Assembly (NCBI GenBank): GCA_025362165.1 | Contig: JANYHY010000532.1 | Location: forward strand, 1 to 9,030 | DNA: 9,030 nucleotides | Source: Myxococcales bacterium | GTDB taxonomy: Bacteria; Myxococcota_A; Polyangia; Polyangiales; Polyangiaceae | Reading direction: 5' to 3' | In this document: positions 7,201-9,030 of the stretch, in pieces | How the letters are laid out: the number at the start of each line of letters is the position of its first letter | How positions within the stretch are numbered: position 1 is the first letter of the stretch | Notes under the pieces: model-generated | What the model was told of the DNA's origin: nothing | The model's input: the letters and a program-made list of their open reading frames with translations, nothing else | The model's database searches: none | Translations under genes and position numbers: made by a program

Positions 7201-8679
7201 CGACTCCGGCCGCACTGCGAGGTGAGCGCCTACGCGTGCGTCATGAAAGCCGACGATGCGCTGCTTCAGCGGGTCATCCACCGCGCGATCGTAGACGGCG
7301 AATGACGGCGTGAACGCGTCGAAGTCGCAATCGAGCTTGAGCGGGATGATCGTCCCCGCGAAGAGCGGCACGTGCACCTCCTTGAGATCCCAAGCGACGT
7401 GCGGGTGCTCCGCGACGCCAAGGTCGTGCATCAGCTTGGTGAAGTCCACGTCGTGGATGTCCGCCGACGCGCGCAGCGGGATCCCAGGGGCGAACGGCTT
7501 CAGCTCGACGTTCGTGATGTTGACCTTTCCGCCAGAGAGCCCGATGTAGAGCTTCGGACTCTTGACGATGTCGTCATGAATGGAGACATCGGCATCCACC
7601 TCTTGGGCGAAGTGGAACTTGTCGAGCGCGATGTCATGCGCCTCGATGTGACCGTCCAGATCCGGCAAGTTCATGCCCGGTACGAAGCGCATGTCGACGT
7701 CGGCGCCGATCCAGCCGTCGGTCGTAGGGAGGTTCGCGAGGCGCTCTGCGACGCCAACCGGCAAACGAACGTGCGCGTGCCCCTCGACGGACGGAGGCGC
7801 GCCCTTCGTCTTCGGAAAGTCGATGCGAACGTGGTTGAGAGCGACGTCCACGACGCGCTTGTCGTTCGACAACAGATCACAGCCAGGCGTCGTGCCTTCT
7901 TGGGCGTCGAGGTCGGCCGCACCCGTGAGCGAGAGGCGGCGCACGAGCAAGCCATCAGGGTCCAGCCGGAGTCGAGCGTCGATGCTGCAGATCTGATCGT
8001 CATCGAACGCGAGGTTCGACCCAGGGTCTTTGCGCGGGCGGTGCACCTCGACAGAGCCTCCGCGGATGGCGACCTCGAGCGTCGATCCGCGCGTCGGATC
8101 ATCTTCGGCGCTCACGTCGACGTCGATCTCGCTCACGATCGCGTGCACTCCGTCCATCGTGAAATCCACGTGCGCATCGGTGAGCGCGACCACGTTGAAC
8201 GGGGCGTGAAACGGGCCAGACGAGGGGCCGGACTCCGGCAGCGTGAGGTTCTGCAGCTTGCCGTTGGCCAACACGACGCGCGCCACAGGAGAGGCGACCT
8301 CGACCTCGTCGATGCGCGGCAATCCCGCGAGCAGCGCGAAGATGCGCGGCTTGACCGAGACGGTGCTCGCCGCCAGGAATGGCGTGCCGCCGTCGTTCGC
8401 TTCAACCACCACGTGGCTGAGCTCCAGCGCAGGTGGCCAGAGCTTCACCACGACATCGAAGTGCGCGTGGATCTGCTGCTCGGCCAAGACCGCTTCGGTC
8501 CGTGCGGCCGCCCACTCTCTGACCCAAGGAGATCGAACTGCGATCGCGAGCAGGATCGGCAAGGCCCCAATGAACGCGAAGATCCCGCACAAAAATCGCG
8601 CTAAACCACGACCGATCGGCGTCCGGCGCTGCTTGGGCGCGGGCGGTAGGGCCGTGCTCTTTCGGTCGACTTCGGGCAT
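4264..8679 (-). CDS. tamB: TamB-like translocation/assembly module protein
   Basis: This 1471-aa protein belongs to the TamB (DUF490) part of the AsmA-like bridge proteins. After a short basic tail, one membrane segment (about 27-48) anchors it in the inner membrane. The rest should be a long periplasmic beta-rich groove that pairs with the Omp85 protein and helps outer-membrane protein assembly or phospholipid transport. The C-terminal domain (about 1170-1471) is diagnostic: the SDPPLSQEDIVLLLTIG motif (1328-1344), a Gly/Ala-rich stretch (1355-1376), GPQVTIGKRIT (1401-1411), and the final amphipathic strand MDLRWRLEFE. A Ser run (1293-1297) lies in a loop. E. coli TamB is 1259 aa. The frame stays open up to an ATG at 8874. 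I chose the ATG at 8677-8679 because the extra 65 residues are Arg/Ser-rich without family features, while this start puts the anchor near the N-terminus. Its Shine-Dalgarno site is weak (AAGAGA, too close). It is first of a two-gene unit with tamA. Confidence 0.9.
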   Translation of the reverse strand: MPEVDRKSTALPPAPKQRRTPIGRGLARFLCGIFAFIGALPILLAIAVRSPWVREWAAARTEAVLAEQQIHAHFDVVVKLWPPALELSHVVVEANDGGTPFLAASTVSVKPRIFALLAGLPRIDEVEVASPVARVVLANGKLQNLTLPESGPSSGPFHAPFNVVALTDAHVDFTMDGVHAIVSEIDVDVSAEDDPTRGSTLEVAIRGGSVEVHRPRKDPGSNLAFDDDQICSIDARLRLDPDGLLVRRLSLTGAADLDAQEGTTPGCDLLSNDKRVVDVALNHVRIDFPKTKGAPPSVEGHAHVRLPVGVAERLANLPTTDGWIGADVDMRFVPGMNLPDLDGHIEAHDIALDKFHFAQEVDADVSIHDDIVKSPKLYIGLSGGKVNITNVELKPFAPGIPLRASADIHDVDFTKLMHDLGVAEHPHVAWDLKEVHVPLFAGTIIPLKLDCDFDAFTPSFAVYDRAVDDPLKQRIVGFHDARVGAHLAVRPESVQFRAAHGDLPHTHAEGGYVAIFYNGAVQVDVTKADAGLEDIAPIATTRMGGRVLATDFHMMVEPFKPVRLESDGSVTNYTLDDMSFGDVTSLHASLTDTLLELKNVHAKKGSSTYAMPAGKIDFGKPGETPGMRVEGTVTADAFGARDLMSIFHLDEDPRFEGIDAKAGADAQFNVVVGGPGDPCGGGSVNVHATTHLTGVDLFGEKFDDGDADFDLRWRDRLAGLPGAELDVHALTLHKVRREKDGSTVGSILGSMKTDIGGALHGNFVLEGVPLSRLQTLGSIGSDMDGSVSGIAQVSGTLDAIQLDADVDVSPIDYKGGHYGASQMHVGLLQTSPVVVSGHTKCGGVIGGLFDKDAYLRDTSAHGAITVTGSAFGGQLAVRKLMVTRAKQAVISGALSLRKLDFAAVTKSLGLSSDSPPTGELSGEIVIDGVKQGAYDEAIVRFAPSELFVEREGKRLSLRPTGAWLTLAQDTLTVSPLAFDLSTPAGLTGSISVSGSATKVTHETQLDFSAQLMPLDLGVLVGIVPKLDSAKGTLDGSVHAFGPAKDPNVQGGLRVRGGELSIKGVPGAIAGLDADIVADTSELRIARATAKFSGGTLSITGRAPLKNFAFAGASADIAMRSVKLTPLDGVNVGLDADLTLATGEANGVDAHALPSLGGDVTITSAEYTRPIVLASDLTSVGGKSKRTVVDTYDPSLDVLSLDVRVHARAPIRIKNNLAELSLVTESDTLLVSGTNQRFGLRGGLKALPGGRFRLPFGASVFEVKQAFLRFDDPTRISPNVDVLAETEYRRGDTSSSSSVSGSTARGGSLWRIGLHAYGNTDDLKIEMTSDPPLSQEDIVLLLTIGMTRAELDQLQAGALGAGAALEAFSAVSGASTAVKDAIPVIDDFRFGSAYSPKTGRTGPQVTIGKRITSDVRANVSKGLSEDNDLRANIQWRLSNRVSLQGSYDNVSDVTSSSVGNLGMDLRWRLEFE

Positions 8680-8683
8680 GTCT

Positions 8684-8706
8684 CTTGGGGTTGGACGGAA
8701 CCCAAG
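8684..8706 (-). promoter_or_regulatory. Hairpin directly before the tamB start codon
   Basis: CTTGG (8684-8688) pairs with CCAAG (8702-8706), and GTT (8690-8692) with AAC (8699-8701), with G8689 bulged and a six-base loop. In the mRNA the stem ends four bases before the ATG, so it would cover the ribosome-binding area. It could damp translation of tamB or be a chance structure. It depends on the start at 8679 being right. Confidence 0.35.
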
Positions 8707-8761
8707 GCTCCGCAGAACAAAACTAGCGTGATTTGCGGACAAGCGCCCACTTCGCGTCCAC

Positions 8762-8781
8762 GCCCGTCGACAAGGACGGGC
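8762..8781 (-). terminator. Hairpin after the upstream partial gene
   Basis: This is a perfect 7-base inverted repeat, GCCCGTC (8762-8768) and GACGGGC (8775-8781), with a six-base loop. It begins 55 bases past the stop of the minus-strand gene at the right edge. It is GC-rich and well placed for ending that transcript, but no T-run follows on the minus strand. It could also be an operator-like dyad in the tamB leader. Confidence 0.35.
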
Positions 8782-8836
8782 ACATCTCGCGCGCTTGCGA
8801 TGCAATAGAGCGCGCGACCGTCGTGTAACTAATCGA

Positions 8837-9030
8837 CTACTGGGCTCGTCGGATGATGAATCCCGCGCCCGCATCGGGGCCCTTTACCGACGAGCCGTCG
8901 TCGAATGCGGTCGTTGATGCGTAATCGCCGACTGCCAAGTAGTGGGCGCGTGCGACATCCGACTTGACGTTGGAGACGGTGGCGTTGCCCTTGTCCGACA
9001 CGAACGACGAGGCAGAAGACAGCCCACTCG
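8837..9030 (-). CDS. C-terminal fragment of an unidentified protein
   Basis: A minus-strand frame is open from the right edge to a TAG at 8837-8839, giving about 63 residues of a protein that starts outside the window. About three quarters of its codons end in G or C, as expected for a real gene here, and the composition is balanced rather than Arg-rich. The fragment includes segments such as HYLAVGDYASTTAFDDGSS and ends GAGFIIRRAQ. I recognise no family, catalytic motif, membrane span or Cys residue. It lies upstream of tamB in the same orientation, but a 157-base gap with a hairpin argues for a separate transcription unit. The alternative is a chance open stretch. The opposite strand here has only short open frames. 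Confidence 0.55.
   Translation of the reverse strand, partial: SGLSSASSFVSDKGNATVSNVKSDVARAHYLAVGDYASTTAFDDGSSVKGPDAGAGFIIRRAQ

Larger units (their letters stand above)
8680..8836 (-). promoter_or_regulatory. Intergenic leader upstream of tamB
   Basis: These 157 bases separate the end of an upstream minus-strand gene from the tamB start and are the natural place for the tamBA promoter. I could not find a pair of good -35 and -10 boxes. TTGTCC on the minus strand (8734-8739) is a fair -35 but has no good -10 partner. Two inverted repeats stand out and are listed separately. The long in-frame extension of tamB through this region is most likely chance openness in GC-rich DNA. Confidence 0.4.

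Noticed and set aside
4351..8604. Long plus-strand open frames (4351-5814, 6097-7305, 7372-8604) opposite tamB
   Set aside because: All are Arg-rich antisense shadows of a gene with clear TamB features. Length alone is weak evidence at about 70% GC.
8680..8874. N-terminal extension of tamB to the ATG at 8874
   Set aside because: The 65 added residues are Arg/Ser-rich, push the membrane anchor away from the N-terminus and resemble nothing in TamB proteins.
1..9030. CRISPR array, tRNA, rRNA, insertion sequence or toxin-antitoxin pair
   Set aside because: I saw no regularly spaced repeats, tRNA-like cloverleaf, transposase or small gene pair. The Uma2 gene has no partner that would suggest a defence cassette.

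Overview
The window is high-GC bacterial DNA. Hand counts of a few 60-base lines give about 68-73% GC on the right and about 58-60% on the left. It is dominated by two very long genes of the TAM/Omp85 outer-membrane assembly machinery, read on the minus strand, with one small Uma2-family nuclease-like gene converging on them from the left. The GC content, the long TamB and multi-POTRA Omp85 proteins and the stand-alone Uma2 gene all suit a Gram-negative soil bacterium of the Myxococcota (Polyangia-like) type. That placement is an inference: no rRNA or other phylogenetic marker is present.

Layout from left to right. Bases 1-288 hold no gene I can support. They contain one copy of a 33-bp imperfect direct repeat (131-163). 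Bases 289-849 (+) encode a 186-aa Uma2 (DUF820) protein. Bases 850-952 are a convergent gap packed with hairpins that could terminate transcription from both sides. Bases 953-4252 (-) encode a 1099-aa BamA/TamA-family protein with a signal peptide, about seven POTRA-like units and a C-terminal barrel ending in Phe. The second repeat copy (941-973) covers its stop codon. After an 11-base gap, bases 4264-8679 (-) encode a 1471-aa TamB-like protein with an N-terminal membrane anchor and a typical TamB C-terminal domain. A 157-base gap then separates TamB from the C-terminal end of an unidentified minus-strand gene (8837-9030).

How it works together: the TamB-like protein should be anchored in the inner membrane and span the periplasm as a long beta-rich groove. 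The Omp85 protein would be its outer-membrane partner. They are almost certainly one transcript, in the order tamB then tamA, the reverse of E. coli tamA-tamB. Such systems assist outer-membrane protein insertion and/or move phospholipid to the outer membrane. The Uma2 gene looks functionally unrelated.

I found no evidence of a wholly new system. The points most worth checking are the expanded POTRA array with a Cys/Pro-rich insertion, the direct repeat that re-creates the 3' end of the Omp85 gene on the far side of the Uma2 gene, and the drop in GC within the Omp85 gene.
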